Part shown: positions 35,376-44,837 of the stretch, piece after piece
How the letters are laid out: every line of letters begins with the position of its first letter
Position numbering within the stretch: position 1 is the first letter of the stretch
From: Salinadaptatus halalkaliphilus
Lineage (GTDB): Archaea; Halobacteriota; Halobacteria; Halobacteriales; Natrialbaceae
Direction of reading: 5' to 3'
DNA: 64,000 nt
Assembly: GCF_006543045.1 (NCBI RefSeq)
Contig: NZ_RBZW01000055.1
Location: forward strand, 1-64,000
Program-made: the position numbers and the translations under genes
Notes under the pieces: generated by a model
What the model was told of the DNA's origin: nothing
Database searches by the model: none
The model's input: the letters and a program-made list of their open reading frames with translations, nothing else

Positions 35376-37613
35376 TTAGGTCGAATCCCGATCGGCGAAT
35401 CGGCGGAGTCGACGCCAGAGACGTCGCGTCATTGGCACCTGTACCCCAGGTTCCTTCACGACGAGGACCGAGGTGTCAGTCTCGGCGGCGACGTAGTCGG
35501 TCGTCTGGCCGAAGAACTCGCTCATCCGGTCGGGACGAGTGGGCGCACCCATGACGAGCAGATCAGCCTGATTAGCCCGCCTGACGAGCGCGTCGTCGAC
35601 GCTCGCCGCGTGGAGGAGTTCGGTCTCGGCGGGACTCGAGAGCAGATCCGTGAGGTCCTCGAGGTACGCCTGGGCGGACGTCGCCGCTTCCTCGGAGGCG
35701 CCCTCGGGGATTGCCTTCAACAGCGTCAGGTTCGCGCCCGTTACAGTGGCAACGGCGTCGGCCAGTTCGACTTCGGCCTGATCGTAGGGCCCAGTCTCGG
35801 TCGCGACGACGATGTCACTGATCTCATCGGTCCCTCGCGGTTTCAGGACGGCGAGTCGAACCGGGAACTTCGAACGCAGAATCTCGTCGACGTGGCTCTC
35901 CTGTAAGTGGTGTTTTCGGATGGGGTCCTGCCAGTCGACCAGCACCAGTTCGGTTCGGTCGTTGACGCTCTCGAGGAGGGCGTCGGTCTGATCTCGCGTT
36001 CGAACGTGATCGAAGAGGACGACGTGATCGTCCAAGGCGAGGTCGCGTTCGATGTGATCCATCCAGTCGTCGTCGACGTCGTGTTCTGCTTCGGCGAACG
36101 GAACGTGGGACGGAACCTCCGTGACGGTGAGAACGTCGAGGTCGGCGTCGAAGCGGTCGACGAACGAGCGCATCGCCGTGAGCAGATGTGGATTCGTTTC
36201 GCCCTCGACAGTCTCGACGAGGATGTGCGGACCGCCGGTGGTCAGGTTACCAATCTGGGACCGCTTTTCCTCGAGAGAGCGCTGGTACTGAGCACCGAGG
36301 ACCTGATCGCGAATGTCGTGATCGGGTTGGACCGGTCGACCGGTTCGAGTCTGGACGTAGTACCAACCGACGCCAACCAGTACGAACCCGATGGCGGTGA
36401 TCTGGGAGAGCAAGCCCATGAACGGGATCAACAGGAGTGCGGCAGCCGCGCCGGCAAGCGGGAGGATCGGCGAGAAGGGGACCTCGTAGTCCGGGTCGTA
36501 CCACTCCGGCCGGGAACTGCGAAGCAAGACGACGGTAACGTTGAGCAACGCGAACACGAGGATACCGAAGGTCCCGCCCAGTTTCGCGAGCATTTCGACG
36601 TCGAGCAGCAAGGCGAGTACGATCATGATCCCTCCCGTCAGCCAGATAGAGACCGTCGGCGTTCCAAAGCGAGCCGACGACTCGCTGAGTTTCGGCGTGA
36701 CGAGCCCGTCCCGCGACATCGCGAAGGGGAATCGTGAGGAGGAGAGTACGGCTGCGTTAGCGGTCGAAACCGTCGCGAAGATACCGGCGAGCGCGATGAC
36801 TGCACCGCCGAGCGCGCCGAGGAAGAGCCCGCCAGCCTCGGCCACCGGGGCCGAGCTATCGGCGATGTCCGCGATCGGCATCACCCCGGTGACGATCAGC
36901 ATGACGCCGACGTACAGCAGCGTCACGAAGATCACGGCCGCAAACAGTGCCCGCGGCAGCGTCGTTCCTGGATCCTTGACCTCCTCGGCGACCGCGGTCG
37001 CCTTGACGATCCCCAGATAGGAGATGAAGACGAGTCCGGTCGTCGTGATCACGCCGTCGACGCCTGTCGTAACGAACGGCGACCAGTTGTCCGTATTCGA
37101 CGCCAGCAATCCGCCGCCGGCGAAGACCGCCAGAATTGCGACGAGACCGATGACGACGGCGTTCTGGAGCTTGCCGGACTCTTCCGCACCGATCCAGTTG
37201 AGCAGCGTCAGCAAGAGCCCGCCGACGACCGCAACCGCGAGGACGGGAACCGCCCAAAACTCGGTGACGTACCAGCCAAGCCCGACGAGTGCGAACGACC
37301 CCTTGAAAATCAGCGCGAGCCAGGCACCGAATCCCACGACGGTCCCGACGAGCGGCCCCATCGCACGGCTCGTGAAGAAATAGGGGCCGCCGGCTCGAGG
37401 CATCGCCGTCGCGAGTTCGACCGCACACATCGTCGCGACGAGTGCGATCAGACCTGCAATTCCAAAGGAGAGTGCCGAAGCGGGACCCGCCCCCTCTGCG
37501 GCCGGTCCCGGGAGGACGAAGATTCCGGCCCCAATCATCGTCCCGGAGGCGATCGTAAACACCGCAAAGACGCCGAGGTCACGCCGTAAATCCGAGTCGC
37601 TTCCGTGGCCCAT
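35376..37613 (-). CDS. amino acid permease (APC) fused to two C-terminal Usp domains
   Basis: 745 aa. Residues about 10-420 form a twelve-TM APC carrier ([21 protein letters not shown] in TM1; AVAEEVKDPGTTLPRALF). The C-terminal 300 residues are cytosolic: one Usp-like domain about 455-590 (PHILVETVEGETNPHLLTAM) and a second about 595-735 ending DLLVMGAPTRPDRMSEFFGQ then TDTSVLVVKEP, which has a GAP...S-type nucleotide loop. Such fusions are known in archaea and are thought to couple transport to nucleotide or stress signals. The neighbouring operon keeps the same pair as separate genes. Confidence 0.9.
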   Translation of the reverse strand: MGHGSDSDLRRDLGVFAVFTIASGTMIGAGIFVLPGPAAEGAGPASALSFGIAGLIALVATMCAVELATAMPRAGGPYFFTSRAMGPLVGTVVGFGAWLALIFKGSFALVGLGWYVTEFWAVPVLAVAVVGGLLLTLLNWIGAEESGKLQNAVVIGLVAILAVFAGGGLLASNTDNWSPFVTTGVDGVITTTGLVFISYLGIVKATAVAEEVKDPGTTLPRALFAAVIFVTLLYVGVMLIVTGVMPIADIADSSAPVAEAGGLFLGALGGAVIALAGIFATVSTANAAVLSSSRFPFAMSRDGLVTPKLSESSARFGTPTVSIWLTGGIMIVLALLLDVEMLAKLGGTFGILVFALLNVTVVLLRSSRPEWYDPDYEVPFSPILPLAGAAAALLLIPFMGLLSQITAIGFVLVGVGWYYVQTRTGRPVQPDHDIRDQVLGAQYQRSLEEKRSQIGNLTTGGPHILVETVEGETNPHLLTAMRSFVDRFDADLDVLTVTEVPSHVPFAEAEHDVDDDWMDHIERDLALDDHVVLFDHVRTRDQTDALLESVNDRTELVLVDWQDPIRKHHLQESHVDEILRSKFPVRLAVLKPRGTDEISDIVVATETGPYDQAEVELADAVATVTGANLTLLKAIPEGASEEAATSAQAYLEDLTDLLSSPAETELLHAASVDDALVRRANQADLLVMGAPTRPDRMSEFFGQTTDYVAAETDTSVLVVKEPGVQVPMTRRLWRRLRRFADRDST

Positions 37614-37644
37614 TGAGTGATCTGTGAGCGATCAGGGTTGTTAA

Positions 37645-37977
37645 ACCGTCGCTTTCGACGCCGTTCCCATCACCCGATCGTTGTACCGACAGAACGGTAC
37701 TCTGGTCGAAGAGACCGTCGAGAACCTAACCGAGATCGAGACCGCGATCGAGGAATCCGCAACTGGTATCGACGAAGTCGCGACGGCGACCGACGATCAA
37801 GCCGCAAGCACCGAGGAAATTTCGGGTATGGCCGACGAGGTGATGGGGCGTGCAGACGAGGTGGCCGACGAAACCGAGGATCTCGTCGAGGCGAACAAAG
37901 AGGCCAAACGACGCGTAACGGAGATCGTCGAGTCGGTCGACGATCTCGCCGACACCGAAGACGCGACTGACGTCTGA
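37645..37977 (+). pseudogene. C-terminal fragment of a methyl-accepting transducer
   Basis: The frame opens at 37645 after a stop, has only a TTG (37681) as possible start, and encodes about 98 residues of alternating-charge coiled coil (VENLTEIETAIEESATGIDE, STEEISGMADEVMGRADEVA, ETEDLVEANKEAKRRVTEIV). This matches the last part of halobacterial Htr chemoreceptors, the helix after the signalling tip with its Ala/Glu-rich methylation-type heptads. The sensor, membrane and tip parts are absent. Probably a relic of a deleted htr gene. Confidence 0.65.
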
Positions 37978-38023
37978 TCGAAAACCCGCCACACTTTACC
38001 CCACGGAGCACACTCGAGCGACT

Positions 38024-40750
38024 ATGACCGAGGCGACGGGGATCGTCGGTGAGTTCTTCTCGCTCAAAGAAGACACCGACGCCGATTTGTTGGCGATGCA
38101 GTGTGGCGATTTCTACGAGTTTTTCGGCGAGGATGCACAGCGGGTCAGCGAGGAACTCGATCTCAAAGTCTCCCAGAAGTCCTCCCACGGCTCGTCCTAT
38201 CCGATGGCCGGCGTGCCGATCGACGACCTGACGCCCTATCTCAAGGCGCTGGTCGAACGCGGCTATCGGGTTGCCGTCGCCGACCAGTACGAAACCGAGT
38301 CGGGACACGCCCGCGAAATCGTCCGCGTCGTCACGCCCGGAACCTTGCTCGAGACGACCGACGCCGACGCCCAGTATCTCGCCGCGGTGGTCGACGGCGA
38401 GGCGCTTGCTGGCGGTCGAGGTGGCGGTACCGAGGCTGCCTACGGCCTCGCCTTTGCCGACGTGACGACCGGCCGGTTTCTCGTCGCCGACGCCGAGGAC
38501 ATCGACGAAGCACTGACCGAACTCTACCGGTTCGGTCCCGTGGAGGTGCTTCCCGGTCCCGAGGCTCGCACCGACGACGACCTGCTCCAGACGGTTCGGG
38601 AACGCCTCGGCGCCACGTTGACGCTGCACGAGACGGAGGCGTTCGCCCCGAAACGAAGCGCCCACGCGGTTCGCGAGCAGTTCGGCGAGGAAACCGTCGA
38701 GCGGCTCTCGGTCGGTGACTCGACGCTGGCCGCGGCCGGCGCGATCCTGGCCTACGTCGAAGAGACAGGTGCGGGCGTGCTCGCCTCGATGACCCGCATC
38801 CAGACCCACCAGGGTGAGGACCACGTCACGCTCGATAGAACCACCCAGCGCAACCTCGAGTTGACCGAAACCATGCAAGGCGAGACCGAGGGCTCGCTGT
38901 TCGCGACGATCGATCACACCGAGACCAGCGCCGGTCGCCGCCGTCTCACGGAGTGGCTCTGTCGACCACGTCGCTCGCTGGAGGTGTTGGAGCGCCGCCA
39001 GAAGTCGGTCGCAGCGCTGTCGACGGCCGCGCTTGCCCGCGAGCGACTCCAGGAGACGCTCGGGGAGGCCTACGACCTCGAGCGGCTGGCCTCGAAGGCG
39101 ACCCACGGCAGTGCCGACGCTCGGGATCTGCTCGCCGTTCGGGACACCCTATCGGTCTTGCCCGCGATCGCGGAGACGATCGAGTCGACGCCCGAATTGG
39201 CCGACTCGCCGCTGCCAGAGATCGTCGAGCAGCCGGACCGCGAGGCGGCCGGGAAGCTCCGGGAAACGCTCGAGGACGCCCTCGCCGAGGAGCCGCCGTC
39301 GACGGTCACCCAGGGCGGGCTCTTCCAGCGCGGGTACGACAACAATCTCGACGACGTGATCGAGCGCCACGAGGAGATCAAGACGTGGCTCGAGACGCTG
39401 GCCGACCGCGAGAAACGCCAGCACGGCCTTTCACACGTCACGGTCGATCGCAACAAGACCGACGGCTACTACATCCAGGTCGGCAAGTCCGCGGCCGACG
39501 GCGTCCCCGACCACTACGAGGAGATCAAGACGCTGAAAAACTCCAAGCGGTTTACGATCGACGAGCTCGAGGCCAAAGAGCGCGATGTCATGCGATTAGA
39601 GGAGCAACGTGGCGACCTCGAGTACGAACTCTTCGAGGAACTCCGCGAAGAGGTCGCGACACAGGCCGAACTGCTCCAGGACATCGGCCGTGCGCTCGCG
39701 ACCATCGATACCCTCTCGAGTCTGGCGACCCACGCCGCCGAAAACCGGTGGGTCGAACCCGATCTCCACCGTGGCGACCGGCTCGAGATCGAGCAGGGAC
39801 GCCACCCCGTCGTCGAGCAAACGACCGAGTTCGTCCCCAACGACGTGACACTCGGGTCGGCGGCTACGGCTGCCGACCAGGACCGTGCCGAAGGGCACGC
39901 AGACGAGGAGCGCGGGTTCCTAGTCGTCACCGGACCCAACATGTCGGGCAAGTCGACCTACATGCGCCAGGTCGCGTGTATCGTCTTGCTCGCCCAGATC
40001 GGTAGTTTCGTGCCGGCGAAAGCGGCCGAGATCAGTCTGGTCGACGGCATCTTCACCCGTGTCGGCGCGCTGGACGAACTCGCACAGGGCCGTTCGACGT
40101 TCATGGTCGAGATGAGCGAACTCTCGAACATTCTCCACACCGCGACCGAGGACTCGCTGGTCATCTTAGACGAGGTGGGCCGGGGGACGGCGACCTACGA
40201 CGGCATCTCCATCGCCTGGGCGGCGACGGAGTATCTGCACAACGAGATTCAGGCGAAGACGCTCTTTGCGACCCACTACCACGAATTGACGGGGCTCGCC
40301 GAGAAGCTCCCCCGCGTCGCGAACGTCCACGTCGCGGCCGACGAACGCGACGGCGACGTGACCTTCCTACGAACGGTGCGGGACGGCCCGACCGATCGCT
40401 CCTACGGCATCCACGTCGCCGATCTCGCGGGCGTCCCCGAGCCCGTCGTCGACCGCTCGAGAGACGTCTTAGAACGCTTACGCGAGGAGAAAGCCATCGA
40501 GGCCAAAGGCGGCGCCTCGAGCGACCCCGTCCAGACCGTCTTCGACCTCTCGAGTGGCCAGTTCCGCGGGCCGGCAAACGCCGACGGCGGCGACCCGGGT
40601 GACGCGGACGACGGGACGGCCGACGGAGAGACGATCGACCCCGAAGCGAAGGCCGTCCTCGCGGATCTCACCGATATCGACGTGAACACGACGCCACCCG
40701 TCGAGTTGATCTCGCAGGTCCAGGAGTTGCAGCGACGACTCGAGGACTGA
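38024..40750 (+). CDS. mutS: DNA mismatch repair protein MutS
   Basis: 908 aa, ATG start. All MutS domains: N-terminal mismatch-recognition domain with QCGDFYEFFGEDAQ (the Phe-x-Glu motif, DFYEFF), connector, lever/clamp helices, and ATPase with Walker A TGPNMSGKSTYMRQVA near residue 635, LVILDEVGRGTATYDG (Walker B) and LFATHYHELTGLAE. Recognises base mismatches and recruits MutL. An Ala/Asp-rich tail (about 840-875) precedes the C-terminal dimerisation helix. mutL is not in this window. Confidence 0.96.
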   Translation: MTEATGIVGEFFSLKEDTDADLLAMQCGDFYEFFGEDAQRVSEELDLKVSQKSSHGSSYPMAGVPIDDLTPYLKALVERGYRVAVADQYETESGHAREIVRVVTPGTLLETTDADAQYLAAVVDGEALAGGRGGGTEAAYGLAFADVTTGRFLVADAEDIDEALTELYRFGPVEVLPGPEARTDDDLLQTVRERLGATLTLHETEAFAPKRSAHAVREQFGEETVERLSVGDSTLAAAGAILAYVEETGAGVLASMTRIQTHQGEDHVTLDRTTQRNLELTETMQGETEGSLFATIDHTETSAGRRRLTEWLCRPRRSLEVLERRQKSVAALSTAALARERLQETLGEAYDLERLASKATHGSADARDLLAVRDTLSVLPAIAETIESTPELADSPLPEIVEQPDREAAGKLRETLEDALAEEPPSTVTQGGLFQRGYDNNLDDVIERHEEIKTWLETLADREKRQHGLSHVTVDRNKTDGYYIQVGKSAADGVPDHYEEIKTLKNSKRFTIDELEAKERDVMRLEEQRGDLEYELFEELREEVATQAELLQDIGRALATIDTLSSLATHAAENRWVEPDLHRGDRLEIEQGRHPVVEQTTEFVPNDVTLGSAATAADQDRAEGHADEERGFLVVTGPNMSGKSTYMRQVACIVLLAQIGSFVPAKAAEISLVDGIFTRVGALDELAQGRSTFMVEMSELSNILHTATEDSLVILDEVGRGTATYDGISIAWAATEYLHNEIQAKTLFATHYHELTGLAEKLPRVANVHVAADERDGDVTFLRTVRDGPTDRSYGIHVADLAGVPEPVVDRSRDVLERLREEKAIEAKGGASSDPVQTVFDLSSGQFRGPANADGGDPGDADDGTADGETIDPEAKAVLADLTDIDVNTTPPVELISQVQELQRRLED

Positions 40751-40758
40751 CCTCCTCT

Positions 40759-40774
40759 CACGACTTCAGTCGTG
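40759..40774. repeat. hairpin CACGACT-TC-AGTCGTG, IS200/IS605-type end
   Basis: A perfect 7-bp palindrome with a 2-nt loop, 9 bp after the mutS stop. This sequence is the sub-terminal hairpin found at ends of haloarchaeal IS200/IS605-related elements and their non-autonomous derivatives. No tnpA or tnpB and no second hairpin are visible in the 226-bp gap, so it is a solo remnant or simply a terminator for mutS. The remaining gap to 40976 shows nothing else. Confidence 0.5.
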
Positions 40775-40976
40775 GGCTTTCGCGCTGTCTCTGTGTAATC
40801 GGGGACGACGGAAGTATTCGCCGGCGATCGCTGCCAAGGGGCTGCAACAATCACTCTGGGTTAGGCCAGTGCCGTCGGCGGTGAGTCAACGATAGCGGCC
40901 GGCTTCGGTCGGACGTTCCGGCACGGCACGAATCCTTCCGGTACAATTATGAACATGTGACGAGCGACCTAGTCGC

Positions 40977-41774
40977 ATGCACGAACCGGATTACAGCGTC
41001 GCCGGCGAGACGGCGATCGTTACGGGTGCCAGTCAGGGAATCGGCGAGGCAATCGCGAAGACGCTCGCAGCCAGCGGGGCGAACGTCTCGATCTGCTCTC
41101 GATCGATCGAGCGCGTCGGCCCGGTCGCCGACGAGATCAACGATGCCGACGACGCCGGCGAGGCGCTAGCCGTCGAGTGTAACGTCCGCGAGCGCGAGCA
41201 GGTTCAAGCGTTCGTCGACGAGACCGTCGACGAGTTCGGTGACATCGACATCCTCGTCAACAACGCCGGCGGCGAGTTCGTCGCGCCCTTCGAGGACATC
41301 TCGGCCAATGGCTGGGAGACGATCATCGACTTGAATCTCAACAGTACGGTCCACTGCATGCAACTCGCCGGCGAGGTCATGCGCGAGGGGTCGGGCGGAC
41401 GCATCGTCAACCTCTCGTCGGTCAACGGGCAACACGCCGCGCCTGGCGAAAGCCACTACGGCGCCTCGAAGGCGGCGATCATCCGTCTGACCGAGACGAT
41501 CGCAGCCGAGTGGGCCGGCGACGGCATCCGGGTCAACTGCGTCGCACCCGGTCTGATCCAGACCCCCGGCGTCGCCGACACGCTGGGTATCGATAGCGAA
41601 GACATGCCCGCTCGAGAGAAGACCGATCGCCGCATCGGCCACACCGAGGAGATCGCCGACGCCGTCCAGTTCCTCGTCAGCCCCGCTGCCTCCTTTATGA
41701 ACGGCGAGACGATCACCGTCAAAGGCGTTCCACGGGCCGGCAACTCGATGTCCCAGGACCTCGGCCTCGAGTAA
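40977..41774 (+). CDS. short-chain dehydrogenase/reductase (SDR)
   Basis: 265 aa, ATG 40977. TGASQGIGEAIAKTLAASGA (cofactor loop), VNNAGGEFVAPFEDI, NLSSVNGQ with the catalytic Ser, YGASKAAI (Tyr-x3-Lys), and a normal C-terminal FLVSPAASFMNGETITVKG. Resembles the 3-oxoacyl-ACP-reductase-like or 2,4-dienoyl-CoA-reductase-like SDRs; the 2,4-dienoyl-CoA type would fit the acyl-CoA synthetase at 42578, but this is not proven. Confidence 0.85.
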   Translation: MHEPDYSVAGETAIVTGASQGIGEAIAKTLAASGANVSICSRSIERVGPVADEINDADDAGEALAVECNVREREQVQAFVDETVDEFGDIDILVNNAGGEFVAPFEDISANGWETIIDLNLNSTVHCMQLAGEVMREGSGGRIVNLSSVNGQHAAPGESHYGASKAAIIRLTETIAAEWAGDGIRVNCVAPGLIQTPGVADTLGIDSEDMPAREKTDRRIGHTEEIADAVQFLVSPAASFMNGETITVKGVPRAGNSMSQDLGLE

Positions 41775-42005
41775 CGGCGGTCGATCGGACAGCATCGTTT
41801 CCCTGTTAGGAATTCCTGCGTTCGGTCGACTCGTACTCTGCTATCGGTATCACCGAACTCAGCAGCAGCAGCAGTTGTCCCAAACCGGCGGTGCCGATCG
41901 GAATCGACGTGTGCAACAGTAGCGACCCGGTACCAGCCCCGACGCCGCCGAATGGAGTCTCGCGGTCGCTCGACCGTACCACTCCAGCAATACTGCAAGT
42001 ACGGG

Positions 42006-42014
42006 AATACTTAA
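42006..42014 (+). promoter_or_regulatory. TATA box of the small Usp gene
   Basis: AATACTTAA centred about 30 nt before the ATG at 42040; a leaderless transcript is likely. The 265-bp gap since 41774 contains nothing else recognised. Confidence 0.4.
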
Positions 42015-42039
42015 GCGGGTTGCACCGCCAGTGTGGGGC

Positions 42040-42504
42040 ATGGCGATCGATACGATACTGCTGGCGGTGGGGCCGATGGACGCGGTTCGGGCCGACGAAC
42101 TGGCCGAGACAGTCCTCGAGATCGCGGGGCCGCTCGAGTCGACGGTCGTGATCGGTCACGCGTTCACCGAAGACGAGTACGAGGAGTTCCGGGAGGATCT
42201 CGGCTTCGACGCGCGCGTCGACGACGTCGACCCGGACGAGGTCGCTACCAAGCGACCGCCGGTCGGCGACCTCGCCGAGACCTTCGAGGCGGAAGGCGTC
42301 GACTACGAGATTCGCGGCGAGTTGGGCGAAGTCAGCACCAAGGTCGTCGACATGGCGATCGATGTCGACGCCGACCGGATGGTCGTCGGCGGCCGTCGGC
42401 GCTCGCCAGCGGAAAAAGCCGTCCTCGGCTCGGTTTCACAGGAGATCATCCTCCAGGCACCCTGTCCGGTCACCTACTTCCGCGATCTGGACGTCATGGA
42501 GTAA
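42040..42504 (+). CDS. universal stress protein (single domain)
   Basis: 154 aa from ATG 42040. UspA fold: AIDTILLAVGPMDAVRADEL at the N-terminus, and VDADRMVVGGRRRSPAEKAVLGSVSQEIILQAPCPVTYF, the complete G-2x-G-9x-G-S nucleotide-binding motif, so it should bind ATP, unlike the two-domain Usp proteins at 33623 and 34507. Stand-alone gene. Confidence 0.9.
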   Translation: MAIDTILLAVGPMDAVRADELAETVLEIAGPLESTVVIGHAFTEDEYEEFREDLGFDARVDDVDPDEVATKRPPVGDLAETFEAEGVDYEIRGELGEVSTKVVDMAIDVDADRMVVGGRRRSPAEKAVLGSVSQEIILQAPCPVTYFRDLDVME

Positions 42505-42577
42505 CCCACGCCGTCCGTTTTGCTGGCGATTCGACCGTCACGAGTCGAATCGCCCTCGAGCGAGCGCGATACGAAGT

Positions 42578-44152
42578 CTAGACGTCGTCCTCGAGTTTGA
42601 ACTTCTGGATCTTGCCGCTGGTCGTCCGGGGCAGGTCGTCGACGAATTCGACTTCTCGAGGGTGTTTGTAGCCGGCGACACGATCGAGACAGTACTCTTG
42701 GATATCGTCGGCGGTGATGTCGGTCCCCGCCTCGACGTCCGCGGCGGGGACGACGAAGGCTTTCGGGACCTCGTTGCGCCGTTCGTCCGGAATCCCGACG
42801 ACGGCGGCGTCGGTGATCGCATCGTGCTCGAGCAGGAGATTCTCGAGTTCGCTTGGGTAGACGTTGTAGCCGGCGGTGACGATGACGTGTTTCTTCCGGT
42901 CGACGATCTCGTAGTAGTTGTTCCCGTCGCGACGGGCGACGTCACCGGTCCGGAAGTAACCGAGTTCGGTGAAGGCCTCGTCGGTCGCCGCTGGGAGGTC
43001 GTGGTAGCCGTCCATCACCTGCGGGCCGCGCACGAGGAGTTCCCCCTCCTCTCCCGGCGGGACCTCGTCGCCGTTCTCGTCGACGATCTTGCAGTCGGTC
43101 ATCCGGAGCGGTTGGCCGATCGTCCCGTGGTGCAGGCCGAACGTCGAGCCCGATTGGGTGTGGGTCGCGCCGTGGGTCTCGGTGAGCCCGTACCCCTCCG
43201 AGATGTCGACGCCGGCAGTCTCCTCGAAGCGCTCCTGAACCGCGGTCGAGAGCTTCGCACCGCCTTCGGAGGCCGACTCGAGGCTTGTCAGATCGTACTC
43301 GCCGAACGTGTCGGCCGCGACCATGTCGGCGTACATCGTCGTCACGCCGACGAAGTGGGTGATCCCTTCGTCCTCGATGAGTTGCAGACAGTCCTCGGCG
43401 TCCCACTCGAGGGCGCTACGGAAGTAACAGGTGCCGCCGCCGGCAAGCGGTTGGAGTGCGGTGTGGGTAAAGCCGGTGATGTGGTACAGCGGCAGCCAGA
43501 TGAGGCTGCGAACCTCGTCGGGTTCGATCGAGTCGTTGGAGGCCGACAGCGTCCACGAGAGCTGGGCGCGGGTGTTGCGGTGGGTGAGTCGAACGCCCTT
43601 CGGATCGCCGGTCGTCCCGGAGGTGTAGGGAAGCAACGCCACGTCGTCGTCCTCGCGCTCGACCAGCGTCGGCTCGCCGCGAACGTCCTCGAAGAAGGTG
43701 TCCTCGAGATCGCGGTCCATGTACTTGCTCTCGACGGTCATCACCGCGGGATCCATCCCGGCGTCGTCGGTCGCCTGATCGACGACCGGCCGGAGCGACG
43801 GATGGGTGACGATCGCCTTCGCTTGGGTGTCCTCGAGCTGGTAGGCCACCTCGCGGCGCTTGTACTGTGGGTTGACCGGCGAGATGACCACGCCAGCCCG
43901 GAACGCACCCAGCGAAGCGACGAGAAACGCCGGACTGTTTGGCATGAACAACAGCATTCGGTCGCCGGGCGCTACCCCGAGATCGTGGAGGCCGCCGGCG
44001 AATTCTGCGGTCCACTCGCGCAATTCGGCGTGAGTCGTCCGTTCGCCATGATGTTCCATCGCCTGTTCGTCGCCGTGGTGGGCGGCCGTCTCGTCGAACA
44101 GCCGCGCAACGTTGCCCGATCTGGCCGACTGATCGATGTCCGCGAGTTCCAT
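42578..44152 (-). CDS. long-chain fatty acid-CoA ligase / AMP-dependent synthetase
   Basis: 524 aa. ANL-superfamily enzyme: LLPYTSGTTGDPKGVRLTHRN (P-loop), DISEGYGLTETHGATH (A5), GYFRTGDVARRDGNNYYEIV (A7), KKHVIVTAGYNVYP (A8) and catalytic Lys in PRTTSGKIQKFKL (A10). Activates a carboxylic acid to the acyl-AMP and then the CoA thioester. The chain-length specificity cannot be read. ATG start at 44152. Confidence 0.92.
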   Translation of the reverse strand: MELADIDQSARSGNVARLFDETAAHHGDEQAMEHHGERTTHAELREWTAEFAGGLHDLGVAPGDRMLLFMPNSPAFLVASLGAFRAGVVISPVNPQYKRREVAYQLEDTQAKAIVTHPSLRPVVDQATDDAGMDPAVMTVESKYMDRDLEDTFFEDVRGEPTLVEREDDDVALLPYTSGTTGDPKGVRLTHRNTRAQLSWTLSASNDSIEPDEVRSLIWLPLYHITGFTHTALQPLAGGGTCYFRSALEWDAEDCLQLIEDEGITHFVGVTTMYADMVAADTFGEYDLTSLESASEGGAKLSTAVQERFEETAGVDISEGYGLTETHGATHTQSGSTFGLHHGTIGQPLRMTDCKIVDENGDEVPPGEEGELLVRGPQVMDGYHDLPAATDEAFTELGYFRTGDVARRDGNNYYEIVDRKKHVIVTAGYNVYPSELENLLLEHDAITDAAVVGIPDERRNEVPKAFVVPAADVEAGTDITADDIQEYCLDRVAGYKHPREVEFVDDLPRTTSGKIQKFKLEDDV

Positions 44153-44248
44153 GGTGGACGATACCGTGAATTAGGTATAAACGTTCATGTTCTACATAGT
44201 TTCCGCCCACCCTCGGGCGATTGATGGCACAGTCGCCGCGGGAGTTCG

Positions 44249-44797
44249 TTACGACTCGTCGGCTGGTTCGACGCGTTTGCCCGTCGCCGTCGGAACGACG
44301 CGCTGGTCGGCGTCTTCCCACTCGCGCTCGAGTTCGCGACCGTCGAACAGGCGGTCGAGAAAGACGGCCAGCCCGGCGACTTCGGAGTGGGGTTGGTTGG
44401 TGACGCCGACGTTCCAGTCGGCTGCCTCGTAGACGTCGAAGGAAACCTTTTCCGAGCCGACGACGAGGAGGAGCGCTTCGCCGTCGTCACGGTGAGCGCG
44501 TCGAACGTCGTCCTCGATATCCTGGACGCGCTCGCCGTACATGGTGAGATGGACGACGCGTCCTTCCCACTCGCGAATCACCGCGTTCGGCGACTCGGTC
44601 AGTTCGGCTTCGAACGGACCACCGAAGCGGTCGGTGATGTCCGCGACCGTCGACTGGGACTGGCCGGCGTTGTCGGGGAGGATCACCCGGTCACCGCCCA
44701 GCGCTCGAGCGGTCAGCCCGACGTGAGTCGTCATGCGTTCGTCGCGTCCAGGCCGGTGGCCAAGCCGGAGGACGGCGACTTCGGGAGCCGTCTGCAT
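44249..44797 (-). CDS. trm56: tRNA (cytidine(56)-2'-O)-methyltransferase
   Basis: 182 aa. The start VAVLRLGHRPGRDERMTTHVGLTARALGG is the Trm56 signature. SPOUT-class knot follows with LLLVVGSEKVSFDVYEAADWNVGVTNQPHSEVAGLAVFLDRL. Methylates C56 of the tRNA T-loop; archaea-specific in this form. Length agrees with the family. C-terminus is acidic and variable. Confidence 0.93.
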   Translation of the reverse strand: MQTAPEVAVLRLGHRPGRDERMTTHVGLTARALGGDRVILPDNAGQSQSTVADITDRFGGPFEAELTESPNAVIREWEGRVVHLTMYGERVQDIEDDVRRAHRDDGEALLLVVGSEKVSFDVYEAADWNVGVTNQPHSEVAGLAVFLDRLFDGRELEREWEDADQRVVPTATGKRVEPADES

Positions 44798-44837
44798 GCT
44801 CGAGTGGACTCCCGGCGCGGGTTAGGGGGTTTCGCTT

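Noticed and set aside
42362-44224. 620-codon frame opposite the acyl-CoA synthetase
   Set aside because: Antisense shadow; synthetase motifs A5-A10 are all on the minus strand.
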